DNA of 64,000 nucleotides, taken from positions 62,001-126,000 of the forward strand of contig JAICQQ010000001.1 in NCBI GenBank assembly GCA_025937785.1, read 5' to 3'. The notes below the pieces were generated by a model, which worked only from the letters and a program-made list of their open reading frames with translations, made no database searches and was not told the DNA's origin. Position numbers and translations under genes: made by a program. Below, one piece after another: positions 16,899 to 24,715 of this stretch. Every line of letters starts with the position of its first letter. Within the stretch, counting starts at the first letter, position 1. The stretch is from Polyangiaceae bacterium. Its GTDB lineage: Bacteria; Myxococcota_A; Polyangia; Polyangiales; Polyangiaceae.

Positions 16899-17734
16899 AG
16901 TCGCTCGCTGTCATTGGCGTGGGGTTGATCGGCGGGTCGGTGATGCGAGCGGTGCGCGCACAGGCTCCGGAAATCCGGCTCGTCGGAGTCGATCCCTCCT
17001 GGCGCGAGGTCTCGAGTGTGCTCGGCGACAGCCTGGATCAACTCATCGATGCCGGCGATCGCAAGGCTGTGCAACGAGCGCTCGAGGCGGTCGATTTGAT
17101 CGTGCTGTCTGCGCCGGTGCGGGTCATCCTGGCCGAGCTCGCGCGCACGCTCGAATACGGAGCAGTGGTGACGGACTGCGGCTCCACCAAACGCGAGATT
17201 GCTCGAGCGCTTTCCGGGCACCCCGGCCGCTCCCGTTTCGTGCCCGGGCACCCGATGGCAGGGTTGCCAGAAGGCGGCGCGGTGCACGCGAACGCGAACC
17301 TTTTCGTCGGAAAGCGCTGGATTCTGTGCCCGGAAGGCAGCAGCGACGAGGCGCGCGGCGCCGTCGAACGACTGGTGCAGCTGGTCGGTGCTCACGCCGT
17401 CGAGATGACGCCAGAAGTCCACGATCGAGCCGTGGCGCTGACGAGCCACGTGCCGCAGCTCCTGGGGAGTGTGCTGCGGGCCACCGCGAACGAGGTCGGA
17501 GCAGGCGCTGCTGCAGGACCCGGCTTCGCGAGCGCGACGCGCGTGGGCGGCGGCGCTGCGGCGATCTGGGGTGACATCTTTTCGAGCAACGCGGATCAAA
17601 TCTGTTGGGCCTTGAAGTGTGTCACGCAGGAGCTCCAACACGTGGTGCGCGGTCTAGAGCGTGACCCCCCGGACACGGCCCCCGCGTTGGAGCTTTTGGG
17701 GCGAGCTCGTCGGGCGCGCGAACGGGAAGGGTAG
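16895..17734 (+). CDS. tyrA: Prephenate/arogenate dehydrogenase
   Basis: NAD(P)-dependent oxidative decarboxylation of prephenate (or arogenate) in tyrosine synthesis. The 279-residue product starts with a Rossmann motif (LAVIGVGLIGGSVMRAV). It contains DCGSTKREI and the conserved GHPMAGLPEGG with the catalytic His, and later the helical dimerisation domain with LTSHVPQLLGSVL and FASATRVGGGAAAIWGDI. No ACT or chorismate-mutase domain is attached, so allosteric control is not built in. The ATG at 16895 overlaps the stop of the degraded DAHP-synthase-like gene by four bases. An aroK-aroB fusion lies 16 kb away on the other strand; other shikimate genes are not in the window. Confidence 0.93.
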   Translation: MKSLAVIGVGLIGGSVMRAVRAQAPEIRLVGVDPSWREVSSVLGDSLDQLIDAGDRKAVQRALEAVDLIVLSAPVRVILAELARTLEYGAVVTDCGSTKREIARALSGHPGRSRFVPGHPMAGLPEGGAVHANANLFVGKRWILCPEGSSDEARGAVERLVQLVGAHAVEMTPEVHDRAVALTSHVPQLLGSVLRATANEVGAGAAAGPGFASATRVGGGAAAIWGDIFSSNADQICWALKCVTQELQHVVRGLERDPPDTAPALELLGRARRAREREG

Positions 17735-17856
17735 AGACACTCGCGTCGCGCAGTGTGCCAGTCTGTGTCGCATGCACACCTCCGCGGGGGCAGCAAGTGT
17801 GCCACTCAGGACAATCCTTGGTTGTGGCCCAGTCTGTGCTATTGACCCCGAGGCGG

Positions 17857-18264
17857 ATGGCACGCGCGACGCTGCTCTGGCTGGCGCTATTGGGCGCTCT
17901 ATGGATCGCGGCATGCGGCGAGACCGAAGAGGTTCTGAATCCGCAGCCGCAGGTCCCGGCCGACGGCGCCACGAACACCACCAGCCCGGTCGGTAATAAC
18001 GCCACTAACGCTTCTGGGAACGAGACGGGTGCGACCGGCGGGACCGGCGTGAACGCGGCGACGGGAACGATTGGCGGCGCCGGGGGGAGTGGGACCGGAG
18101 GAGCGGGTGGAAATGACAGCGCGAGTGCCGGTGGCGCAAGCAGTAGCGCGACCACGGGGGGCAACGGCGGGTTCAGCGGCGAAGCCGGCGCTCCCGGGGA
18201 CGCCGGCGCAGCCGGTGAAAGTGGTGGCGGTGGTGAACCTGCGGAGCTGCGAGCCTGGCCATGA
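17857..18264 (+). CDS. Small Gly/Ala/Thr-rich lipoprotein, LNPQPQ type (copy 1)
   Basis: 135 residues from ATG 17857, preceded by GAGG. A clear lipoprotein signal (LLWLALLGALWIAACGE) is followed by EEVLNPQPQVPADG. The remainder is almost only Gly, Ala, Thr, Ser and Asn, resembling a flexible surface stalk. I know of no enzymatic function for such chains. The next gene encodes a similar lipoprotein sharing the LNPQPQ.P motif just after the lipidated Cys, and the two overlap by ATGA. The 122 bases upstream contain CAGTCTGTG twice (around 17759 and 17831), a possible operator, not proven. Confidence 0.72.
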   Translation: MARATLLWLALLGALWIAACGETEEVLNPQPQVPADGATNTTSPVGNNATNASGNETGATGGTGVNAATGTIGGAGGSGTGGAGGNDSASAGGASSSATTGGNGGFSGEAGAPGDAGAAGESGGGGEPAELRAWP

Positions 18265-18737
18265 AACGCCGGAACCGCGCTGCGAAGAAGAAGTGGTGGA
18301 TGTTGGGGTTGGGTGCGGCCGTGGCGGCGTCTTGCCTGAATCCGCAGCCTCAAGCGCCGATCGACGAAGACGACGATGGCACGAGCACGAATGGATCAGC
18401 CGCGACGGGAGCCAACGGGGACACGGGCGCGAGCGCCAGCTCGACGAGCAACGCCGTGGGCACACTGGGGACCGGAACATTGAGCGGCAGCACAGGTGCG
18501 GCGACGCTGAATGCGTCGGCTGCGACCGGCGCTTCGAGTGGGACGACCGGGGGGACGGGCACGAGCGGTACGGGCACGAGTGGCACCGGCACGAGTAGCA
18601 CCGGCACGAGTAGCACCGGCACTGTGACCGGTGCCGGCGGCGCCTCGACGGCCTTCGGTGGGACCGGTACGCTAACGACCGGCAGCGCCACGACGGGATC
18701 GGAAGCTGGCGCGGCGGGCGAAGCCGGCGCCTGGTAG
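18261..18737 (+). CDS. Small Gly/Thr-rich lipoprotein, LNPQPQ type (copy 2)
   Basis: 158 residues, start ATG 18261 inside the stop of copy 1 (4-base overlap). The N-terminus MKRRNRAAKKKWWMLGLGAA VAASC is a basic, hydrophobic lipoprotein signal, and LNPQPQAPIDEDDDG follows directly after Cys. The rest is a Thr/Ser/Gly/Ala chain with tandem TGTSG/TGTSS pentapeptides. The same motif position in both genes points to tandem duplication followed by drift of the stalk. The conserved LNPQPQ could be a sorting or anchoring signal; that is inference. It converges on the cyclic-nucleotide sensor gene with 21 bases between. Confidence 0.72.
   Translation: MKRRNRAAKKKWWMLGLGAAVAASCLNPQPQAPIDEDDDGTSTNGSAATGANGDTGASASSTSNAVGTLGTGTLSGSTGAATLNASAATGASSGTTGGTGTSGTGTSGTGTSSTGTSSTGTVTGAGGASTAFGGTGTLTTGSATTGSEAGAAGEAGAW
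18555..18614. repeat. Four tandem 15-bp repeats coding TGTSG/TGTSS
   Basis: The 15-base unit ACCGGCACGAGTAGC and close variants occur four times in a row (18555, 18570, 18585, 18600), with a partial fifth from 18615. The last two full copies are identical. They keep the frame and extend the Thr-Gly stalk of the second LNPQPQ lipoprotein, a likely site of length polymorphism. Confidence 0.8.
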
Positions 18738-18758
18738 GAGCGAAGGTAGCTGGGGGCG

Positions 18759-19280
18759 TTAGCCGCCGGAACGACTTTTCGAGGTCTTGCCGCCCGACGC
18801 CAAATAGCTATCGACGACGTTTGCGATGAAGTCGGCCAGGATACCGTCGGCCACGCGCAGGCGGCGGCTGAGCTCGCGTGCCAGGTTCAGGATGATGAGC
18901 GAATACGCCTTCACGTCGTGGCGGTAGAGCTTGTCCAGATCGACCGAGCCGATGCGCAAGAGTCGCGTGGGAGCCACCGCGCGCACGGTGGCAGACCGTG
19001 GCTGCACGTCGACGATGCTCATCTCGCCGAACCAGTCGCCAGGGCCCAGCATCGCGACACGGGACTCCGTGCCTTGGCGACTGCGCTTCAGTACTTCGAT
19101 CTCGCCGCCGAGCACCACGAACATGTCGTCTGCGGGATCACCTTCGCGGAACAGGACATCTCCCGGTTGGGGCTCGACGACGGAGAGCGACGCGGCCAGA
19201 TGCTCGAGAGCGGAGTCTGCCATGGCACCAAATAAGGCCAGGTGCCGGAGTTCGTGGAGTTCAACCTTCGCTTGCGTCAT
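18759..19280 (-). CDS. Cyclic nucleotide-binding domain protein
   Basis: 173 residues with one cNMP-binding (CRP-type) domain at about 8-125. The jelly roll reads PGDVLFREGDPADDMFVVLGG EIEVL, followed by the phosphate-binding cassette as GDWFGEMSIVDVQPRSATVRA; the usual Arg after R.A is retained as RSAT. There is no C-terminal winged helix of the CRP/FNR kind. The remaining 45 residues are helical (AYSLIILNLARELSRRLRVADGI) and end in a Ser/Lys-rich tail. It is therefore a stand-alone sensor rather than a transcription factor. Partner unknown. The downstream neighbour on the other strand is the LNPQPQ lipoprotein pair, and it is not obviously in an operon. Confidence 0.88.
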   Translation of the reverse strand: MTQAKVELHELRHLALFGAMADSALEHLAASLSVVEPQPGDVLFREGDPADDMFVVLGGEIEVLKRSRQGTESRVAMLGPGDWFGEMSIVDVQPRSATVRAVAPTRLLRIGSVDLDKLYRHDVKAYSLIILNLARELSRRLRVADGILADFIANVVDSYLASGGKTSKSRSGG

Positions 19281-19401
19281 CGAACGGCCTAGGGTGAGGG
19301 GGGAGGCTCTGGGGCGCGAGCCTTAACCGAGCGAGCGCGAAGATCAAGCGATACGGTCGGCGTGGCACTCGGGCTGGTGAACCAGTCCCGAGTCGGCCGG
19401 A

Positions 19402-19839
19402 TCAGAGGTGTTTGTTGAACACGACTCGGGGGCGTGCGGGACCCGCGTAGTCTTCGACTTGTGTTGCGGTCCACCCGGTGGCTTGATGGAACGCGATCGA
19501 CCCTTCGTTTCCCGTGGTGGTGATGGCCTTGAGTCGGGTGCAGCCCGCAGCCCGCGCGTCCTCTTCGAAGCTCTGATACAGCACTTTACCGACGCCCCGC
19601 CGGCGATAGTCCGGGTGAATGCCGACGAGGTGAACATAACCAGTTTTGGGCGGGCCCGGCGCGATGAAACCGAACAAGAACCCCACGAGAATGCCGTCAT
19701 GTTCGACCACGCGAGCCAAGCCGCCGAGCTCGTAGAAAAAAATCGGATGCGCCAGAGCGCTGGTCGGGCCACCCCACCAGCGGTCGATGATTTGGACGAT
19801 GTGGTCGTAGTCTTGTTTGCCAAGCGGGCGGGTGATCAT
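19402..19839 (-). CDS. GNAT-family N-acetyltransferase
   Basis: 145 residues with the complete GNAT fold. The acetyl-CoA-binding loop is VGIHPDYRRRGVGKVLYQ (R/QxxGxG/A pattern, residues of about 72-90), preceded by strand 4 (TGYVHLV). The C-terminal TGNEGSIAFHQATGW is characteristic of the family. The N-terminal part (YDHIVQIIDRWWGGPTSALA) forms the acceptor-binding side. The substrate cannot be read from the sequence. It stands alone between a cNMP-binding gene on the same strand, with 121 bases between, and divergent rpe. Confidence 0.9.
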   Translation of the reverse strand: MITRPLGKQDYDHIVQIIDRWWGGPTSALAHPIFFYELGGLARVVEHDGILVGFLFGFIAPGPPKTGYVHLVGIHPDYRRRGVGKVLYQSFEEDARAAGCTRLKAITTTGNEGSIAFHQATGWTATQVEDYAGPARPRVVFNKHL

Positions 19840-20041
19840 TGTTCTCTTGCTGCTTTCTGGTTTGGGCGGAACCAGCGGACTCGCGAGAGAGTATCACAGG
19901 GCTCGGGGGTCGCCGCTAGTTCGCGGGCAATTGCCGCTCGGCGGGTCGTACAGTCGAATCCCGTGTACGTGGGCCGGTACCAAGGTCCCTGGGGCGCGGC
20001 AGTTGGCGCCACCGTCTGTCGTGGTGTATGCGGTGCAGTCC

Positions 20042-20707
20042 ATGAAACGTGGGATTCGAGTCGCACCGTCCATTCTCGCAGCTGACTTTCTCCGGCTCGG
20101 ACAGGAGATTGAGGCCGTGGAAGCAGGCGGTGCCGACGCCATTCATGTCGACGTGATGGATGGCCGGTTCGTTCCCAACCTCCACGGTGGCCCCGAATGG
20201 GTCAAGGCCGCGAGGCGCGCGACGAAGTTGCCCCTCGATGTCCACCTCATGATTGCGGAACCCGATCGCTACATCGCAGCGTTTGCCGAGGCGGGCGCGG
20301 ACATCATCGGGATTCACGTCGAAGTCAGCGACGCGCTGCAGCGCTCGCTCGCGGAGATCCGCCGGTTGGGCAAGAAGTCGTGCGCGGTGCTGAATCCGCA
20401 CACCTCGGAAGAGGTCTTGCGCTACGTGCTGGGTGATTTGGACCAGATCTTGTTGATGACCGTGAACCCGGGATTCTCGGGGCAGGGCTTCCTGAGTTCG
20501 GTCGTACCCAAGATTCGCAGGGTGCGAAAGCTGGTGGAGGACGCCGGCCTGAGCATCGACATCGAAGTCGACGGGGGGATCTCGGTCGAGAACGCCAAGA
20601 TCGTCGCGAGCGAAGGCGCCAGCGTGCTCGTGGCGGGTTCGTCGGTCTTTGGCGAACGCGATCGGGCTGAGGCGATCCAGCGCCTGCGCGAGGCCGCACG
20701 CTCTTGA
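20042..20707 (+). CDS. rpe: Ribulose-phosphate 3-epimerase
   Basis: Interconverts ribulose 5-phosphate and xylulose 5-phosphate in the pentose phosphate pathway. The 221-residue TIM barrel shows APSILAADF, the metal site HVDVMDGRFVPN, LDVHLMI, MTVNPGFSGQGF and the phosphate-binding VDGGI and VAGSSVF. The start at ATG 20042 (MKRGIRVAPSIL) matches the family; the frame stays open upstream without resemblance. It ends inside the first codon of the next gene (TTGA overlap). Length and motifs are normal, so activity is expected. Confidence 0.96.
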   Translation: MKRGIRVAPSILAADFLRLGQEIEAVEAGGADAIHVDVMDGRFVPNLHGGPEWVKAARRATKLPLDVHLMIAEPDRYIAAFAEAGADIIGIHVEVSDALQRSLAEIRRLGKKSCAVLNPHTSEEVLRYVLGDLDQILLMTVNPGFSGQGFLSSVVPKIRRVRKLVEDAGLSIDIEVDGGISVENAKIVASEGASVLVAGSSVFGERDRAEAIQRLREAARS

Positions 20708-22068
20708 ACCCGAGGCGCTGGGCTGGACCGATTGCGGTCGCCGTCACGTTGGCGGCGTGTCATCCGAGCCCGTCCAGTGCGCCGCCGCCCGCCGCACCTG
20801 CGAAGGGGGTGGCTAATGCCCGGGGGACGCCGTCGACGAGCGCTGCTCCGCCGCCGAGCGATGCCGAGCAAGACGAAGCCAAGCGCACCATCGCTCGGAC
20901 GCTCGACTTCGTGGCCCAACTGCGCGAGCTCCCGGCGCTACGTGAAGTCGACGGGCGGCGCCTGAGCCGCGAAGAGATGGTGGCGCATGTCGAGCGAGCG
21001 CTCGGCGAAGAAGTGCCGCCCGAGGTGCTGGAGGCGACCAACGCGTTCCTGTTTCTGGCAGGGGTGGTCGAAAGCAGCTTCGACTACGAAAAGAGCCTGC
21101 TCAGCGTGCTCGGTACCGACCTGGCCGGTTTCTACGACCCCAAGGCGCGGCGCATGTACCTGGGAACCGATCTACCGGTGGCCGAACAGCACGCCACGCT
21201 CGCGCACGAGTTGGTGCACGCGCTTCAGGATCAGCACTACGGTCTGGCGAAGCTCACGGAATGGACGCCGGACGCTTCGGATCGCATGGGAGCGCTGCAC
21301 AGTCTGGCGGAGGGTGACGCCACGAGCGCTATGCTGGATGGCCTGCTGTTCGGCAGCGGGCGCTCGTCGCTCGACCTCGAGGACGAAGTGTTCGTAGCGC
21401 AGATCGAACAAATGCAGAACACGGACCCCGCAGTGCCGGCGCTGGTGCGGCGCTCGGTCGTGGCGCCCTATGTAGACGGCTTGAAGTTCGTACACTCGCT
21501 CCGGCGGAAGGGGGGGTGGCCCGCGGTGGACGCAGCGTGGAAGAAGTTGCCGGCCACGAGCGAGCAGATCCTGCACCCGGAAAAGTACTTCGCGGGGGAA
21601 GCGGGCGCCGTCATCGATGTGCCACCGCCGAGCTCCAAGGGGCCGAACACGCTCCTGTATCGAGACATAGAAGGCGAGCAGTCGTTGAGGCTGTTGTTCG
21701 AGGAATGGTTGCCCCGCGCCGAGGCAGCTGAGGCGGCCAGCGACTGGGGCGGCGACCGGCTCGCCGTGTACGTAGATGGAGCCGTGGCTGCCTTCGCTTG
21801 GCACGTTCGCTTCGATTCTCGAGCGGCCGCCCTGCGTGGTTACAAGGCCGTGCTCGAGTGGGTGCGCGGCACCGGGCTCGCGGTGCCCGGTGCACGCGGC
21901 GTGTGCCGCGAGCGCGCCGACCGCGGGCCGTTGGCCGCTTCGTTGAAGCAAACGGACATCGTGATCGTTGGAGGCCCCGCGGAGCGGAACAGCGACGGCG
22001 GCCGAAGCAAAGGGAGCTGCGCGGATGCGCGCGCGTGGCTCGCGCTGATCGGTCGCGGCCAGCGCTGA
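20704..22068 (+). CDS. HExxH zinc-metalloprotease-like lipoprotein
   Basis: 454 residues. The TTG start at 20704 overlaps the rpe stop and gives a lipoprotein signal at once (WAGPIAVAVTLAACHPSP, lipobox LAAC). A Pro/Ala linker follows to about residue 55. The zinc motif is LAHELVHALQDQHYGL near residue 165, with a downstream SLAEGDATSAML that supplies the Glu of a gluzincin-like site. The preceding segment (GFYDPKARRMYLGTDL) resembles the DUF4157/peptidase-MA style of putative surface proteases. The C-terminal half has GGDRLAVYVDGAVAAFAWHV. Peptidase activity is likely but the substrate is unknown. Coupling to rpe is probably only transcriptional convenience. Confidence 0.8.
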   Translation: MNPRRWAGPIAVAVTLAACHPSPSSAPPPAAPAKGVANARGTPSTSAAPPPSDAEQDEAKRTIARTLDFVAQLRELPALREVDGRRLSREEMVAHVERALGEEVPPEVLEATNAFLFLAGVVESSFDYEKSLLSVLGTDLAGFYDPKARRMYLGTDLPVAEQHATLAHELVHALQDQHYGLAKLTEWTPDASDRMGALHSLAEGDATSAMLDGLLFGSGRSSLDLEDEVFVAQIEQMQNTDPAVPALVRRSVVAPYVDGLKFVHSLRRKGGWPAVDAAWKKLPATSEQILHPEKYFAGEAGAVIDVPPPSSKGPNTLLYRDIEGEQSLRLLFEEWLPRAEAAEAASDWGGDRLAVYVDGAVAAFAWHVRFDSRAAALRGYKAVLEWVRGTGLAVPGARGVCRERADRGPLAASLKQTDIVIVGGPAERNSDGGRSKGSCADARAWLALIGRGQR

Positions 22069-22187
22069 CCGGTTTTCTGGTACCCCCGGAGTCGTTCCGC
22101 TCTCGGGCGCGCTGTGGCAAACGTTGGCTCGCCCGGCTCGACGCGAACCGACGCGTTCGTGGCACGAGATGTGCTTTGGCGGCTGTG

Positions 22188-22562
22188 ATGAGCCAGTCAC
22201 CGCCGCGCTCCGAGCCACCTCAGACCGTTGCGGGGGAGCTCTCCGAGCCTGACTCGTGATTGGCGTTGGTGGCTCGCACCGCTCTAGGCAGGGTGCTCGC
22301 GCCCTGGGGTCGTCGCAATGGCTCCTCGACGCCCACGAGCTGAAGCGGGGTGTTTCCGTCAGCCTGGTGCAACTCGAGACGCTCCCGAGCTGACGCTGGT
22401 CGCGTGGCTACAGACCGCGGGCACCGAGCTCGAGTTCGATGCGCTGGAAGCTCGACCGCCGAAGGGAGCGTGGTTCGGCGAATCGCAGGTGGTCGGGGCA
22501 AACCCGAGATTGAGCTTCGCCGCATGCATTGAGCGGCCGCGGTTGCCAGCTTCGCCCCGCCC
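22188..22562 (+). pseudogene. Possible frame-broken coding remnant between two convergent genes
   Basis: The roughly 490 bases between the zinc-protease gene and tgpA hold no intact gene. Short pieces in different plus-strand frames look protein-like: MSQSPPRSEPPQTVAGELSEP from 22188, then TRDWRWWLAPL, then a frame ending SVSLVQLETLP near 22388. That last piece runs directly into ELTLVAWLQTAGTELEFDAL in another frame, which continues as EARPPKGAWFGESQ. The junction around 22388-22395 would need a single indel. This fits a decayed gene but could be chance in GC-rich DNA. No terminator or repeat seen in the interval. Confidence 0.3.
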
Positions 22563-24713
22563 TCAAGCCGCGAGTGACTCACTGCGATCTTTCCCGTGCC
22601 GCAGCAGCCGAACTCTGCGAGCGAAGTCCTTCTTGTCGACCTCGGACAGGACGCGACCGCCGAAGCGTACGGCGATGTAGAGCTCGGTGAGCGCCAACGT
22701 TTCCGCGCCGACCGGGTGTCCCATCGCCGCCAGGGAGCGCGCGTGGGCCAGCGGCGGCGTGCCGGAATGGCGCGGAGCTCCGCGGGCGGCGAGTGCCGCT
22801 TCGAGGCCCTTGTAAAGGTCGATGATCTGGTCGTTTTGAAGCCGAAGTCGGCGCGCCTGCTTCACGTCCGGCGCCGCGGATTTGCGTCGCCGCAGCAAGC
22901 GCTGCACCACGAGCGCCACGAGCGCGATGCCGATCACGAGTGGGATGGCACGTCGCGGGGAGATGACCGTTCGCCATTCGGGTGCCACTTGCAGCTGTCG
23001 ATAGCGGTCGCGGACCGAGCGCAGTAGGTCGACTTGCTGGCGCAGATTGTAGCCAACCACGTGGTGGTTCCAGCGTTGGGCGCTGGCCTCGATCACGTCG
23101 CGCAGGAAGGCGAAGAGGCCAGTGATCTCGCTCTGCGGCGCTGCGTTGGCCGGAGGCGTCGGGTCGAATCGCGTCCAGCCATGTCCCGGAAAGTAGGCCT
23201 CGACCCAAGAGTGGGCATCGCCTTGCCGTACGGCGTAAAAATTGCCGAAGCTATTGTAGGTACCGCCGATGAAGCCGGTGGCGTTGCGGCTGGGCACGCC
23301 GAGGGAGCGCAGCATCACGGCCATGGCGGTCGAGTAGAACTCGCAGTGACCGCGCTTCGATTCGAACAAGAAATGATCGAGCGGGTCAGCTTGTGCTCCA
23401 GAGGGGGAGTCGAGGTCGTAGGTGTAATGCTTGCGCAGGCGGCTCTCGATGATCTTCGCCTGCTCGTACGGGTTCTCTTCGGTGCCCACCCAGCGGCTAG
23501 CGAGCGTCTTGACGCGTTCGGTCAGCGTGGGCGGTAGTCGGAGGTAGCGGTCACGGGTGGCTGCGGAAAGCTGGCCACTGGGCTCGTCGTCCGGGTTGGC
23601 GAGGAAAACCTCGTACCTGAGGCCGCGCTCGTCGGGGCTATCGTAGCGAAGCTCGTCCTCTCCGCCCGAGGTAATCTTGGCCTGACGCCCCAGCAGTGGA
23701 GCCGTCTGGGCGCCGAGGCGCAGGCCCACCGCGTTCGGTGGAATGAAGAGCACCGGCGGCTCGATCGGCTCGAGGTCGATGACCAGCTTCTTGTCACGCG
23801 CTGGGTCGGGGTAACGCCGCAGGCGCACCAGATCGCCGCTCTGCGCGGCGCGGACGTGGGGGGCTTTGGTACGCTTCCAGGCGCGCCCATCGTAGCTGTC
23901 GAAGGCCGTGCCTCGGAGGTACAGGGCGATGCGAGGCGGGGGTTCTTTCAGGTCGGGGTACTGGACGCGCATGGCGATCGTGGGGTCGGCACGCAACTTC
24001 CCCACCCCACCGAGGTCGACGCGGTCGGAGAAACCCACGACCCGGGTCGGGTTCGAATGGTTCAGCAGCAAGAGGGACAGCCCAACGCGCGGGAACATCA
24101 CGAAGAGGATGGCCGTGAACAGGAAGATCGGGACGCTCAGCAGGCACGTCGCGATCAGGAACGGACGCCCGATCACGCGGCGGCTGCGCAGGATGCGCGG
24201 TACGTCCACCGGCAAACCGGTGCGGTCGCGGGCGCCCTGCCGGTAGTTGCCCTCGACCTCGCGGCGGAGGTGGCTTAGCACCAGGGCGCCCGGGGCCACG
24301 ATCAGGAAGCCGACGAAGCACATGCCGTACGCAAGGCCGCCTCCGAGCACGGTACCGGCGATGAGGTGAAGCAAGCCGAGCACGATGACTTGTTGGTCGT
24401 GGGCGGCGCCCCGCCGGGTGGCCAAGCGTACCACCTGAAGTCCTGCGGCGAACTCGACGGCGAGCGACAGCAGGGGTCCGCCCGCGACGAGGCGGCCCAC
24501 CTGGGTGACCAGTAGCGCGATGGGTGCAGTGACCGCCAGCTGACGCAACAGGGGGCGGTCCTGCCAGCGTTCGGGGATGAGCAACGCCGCTACCAGACCG
24601 GCCACGATCGTCATCGACATCCAGCGGTTGAGCTCTCCGCTGGTCACGAGCGCGAGCAGGCCGAGCGCAGCCAGTGCGTCGGTCATGATCCGATGAATCA
24701 GGCCGAAACGCAT
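22563..24713 (-). CDS. TgpA-type membrane transglutaminase-like protein (DUF3488-transglut core-DUF4129)
   Basis: 716 residues. The first 200 hold five or six membrane helices (DUF3488 region, e.g. TDALAALGLLALVTSG, VIVLGLLHLIAGTVLGGG and a later FLIATCLLSVPIFLFTAILFV). A periplasmic transglutaminase core carries the Cys-His-Asp triad in KRGHCEFYSTAMAVMLRSLG, HSWVEAYFPGHGWTRFDPT. A further membrane helix (AIPLVIGIALVALVVQRLL) precedes a cytoplasmic DUF4129-like tail. Last gene of a MoxR-DUF58-TgpA operon, two bases after DUF58. In Pseudomonas the homologue is essential; cell-envelope assembly or protein processing is the usual assumption. Catalytic residues are intact here. Confidence 0.92.
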   Translation of the reverse strand: MRFGLIHRIMTDALAALGLLALVTSGELNRWMSMTIVAGLVAALLIPERWQDRPLLRQLAVTAPIALLVTQVGRLVAGGPLLSLAVEFAAGLQVVRLATRRGAAHDQQVIVLGLLHLIAGTVLGGGLAYGMCFVGFLIVAPGALVLSHLRREVEGNYRQGARDRTGLPVDVPRILRSRRVIGRPFLIATCLLSVPIFLFTAILFVMFPRVGLSLLLLNHSNPTRVVGFSDRVDLGGVGKLRADPTIAMRVQYPDLKEPPPRIALYLRGTAFDSYDGRAWKRTKAPHVRAAQSGDLVRLRRYPDPARDKKLVIDLEPIEPPVLFIPPNAVGLRLGAQTAPLLGRQAKITSGGEDELRYDSPDERGLRYEVFLANPDDEPSGQLSAATRDRYLRLPPTLTERVKTLASRWVGTEENPYEQAKIIESRLRKHYTYDLDSPSGAQADPLDHFLFESKRGHCEFYSTAMAVMLRSLGVPSRNATGFIGGTYNSFGNFYAVRQGDAHSWVEAYFPGHGWTRFDPTPPANAAPQSEITGLFAFLRDVIEASAQRWNHHVVGYNLRQQVDLLRSVRDRYRQLQVAPEWRTVISPRRAIPLVIGIALVALVVQRLLRRRKSAAPDVKQARRLRLQNDQIIDLYKGLEAALAARGAPRHSGTPPLAHARSLAAMGHPVGAETLALTELYIAVRFGGRVLSEVDKKDFARRVRLLRHGKDRSESLAA

Positions 24714-24715
24714 GG

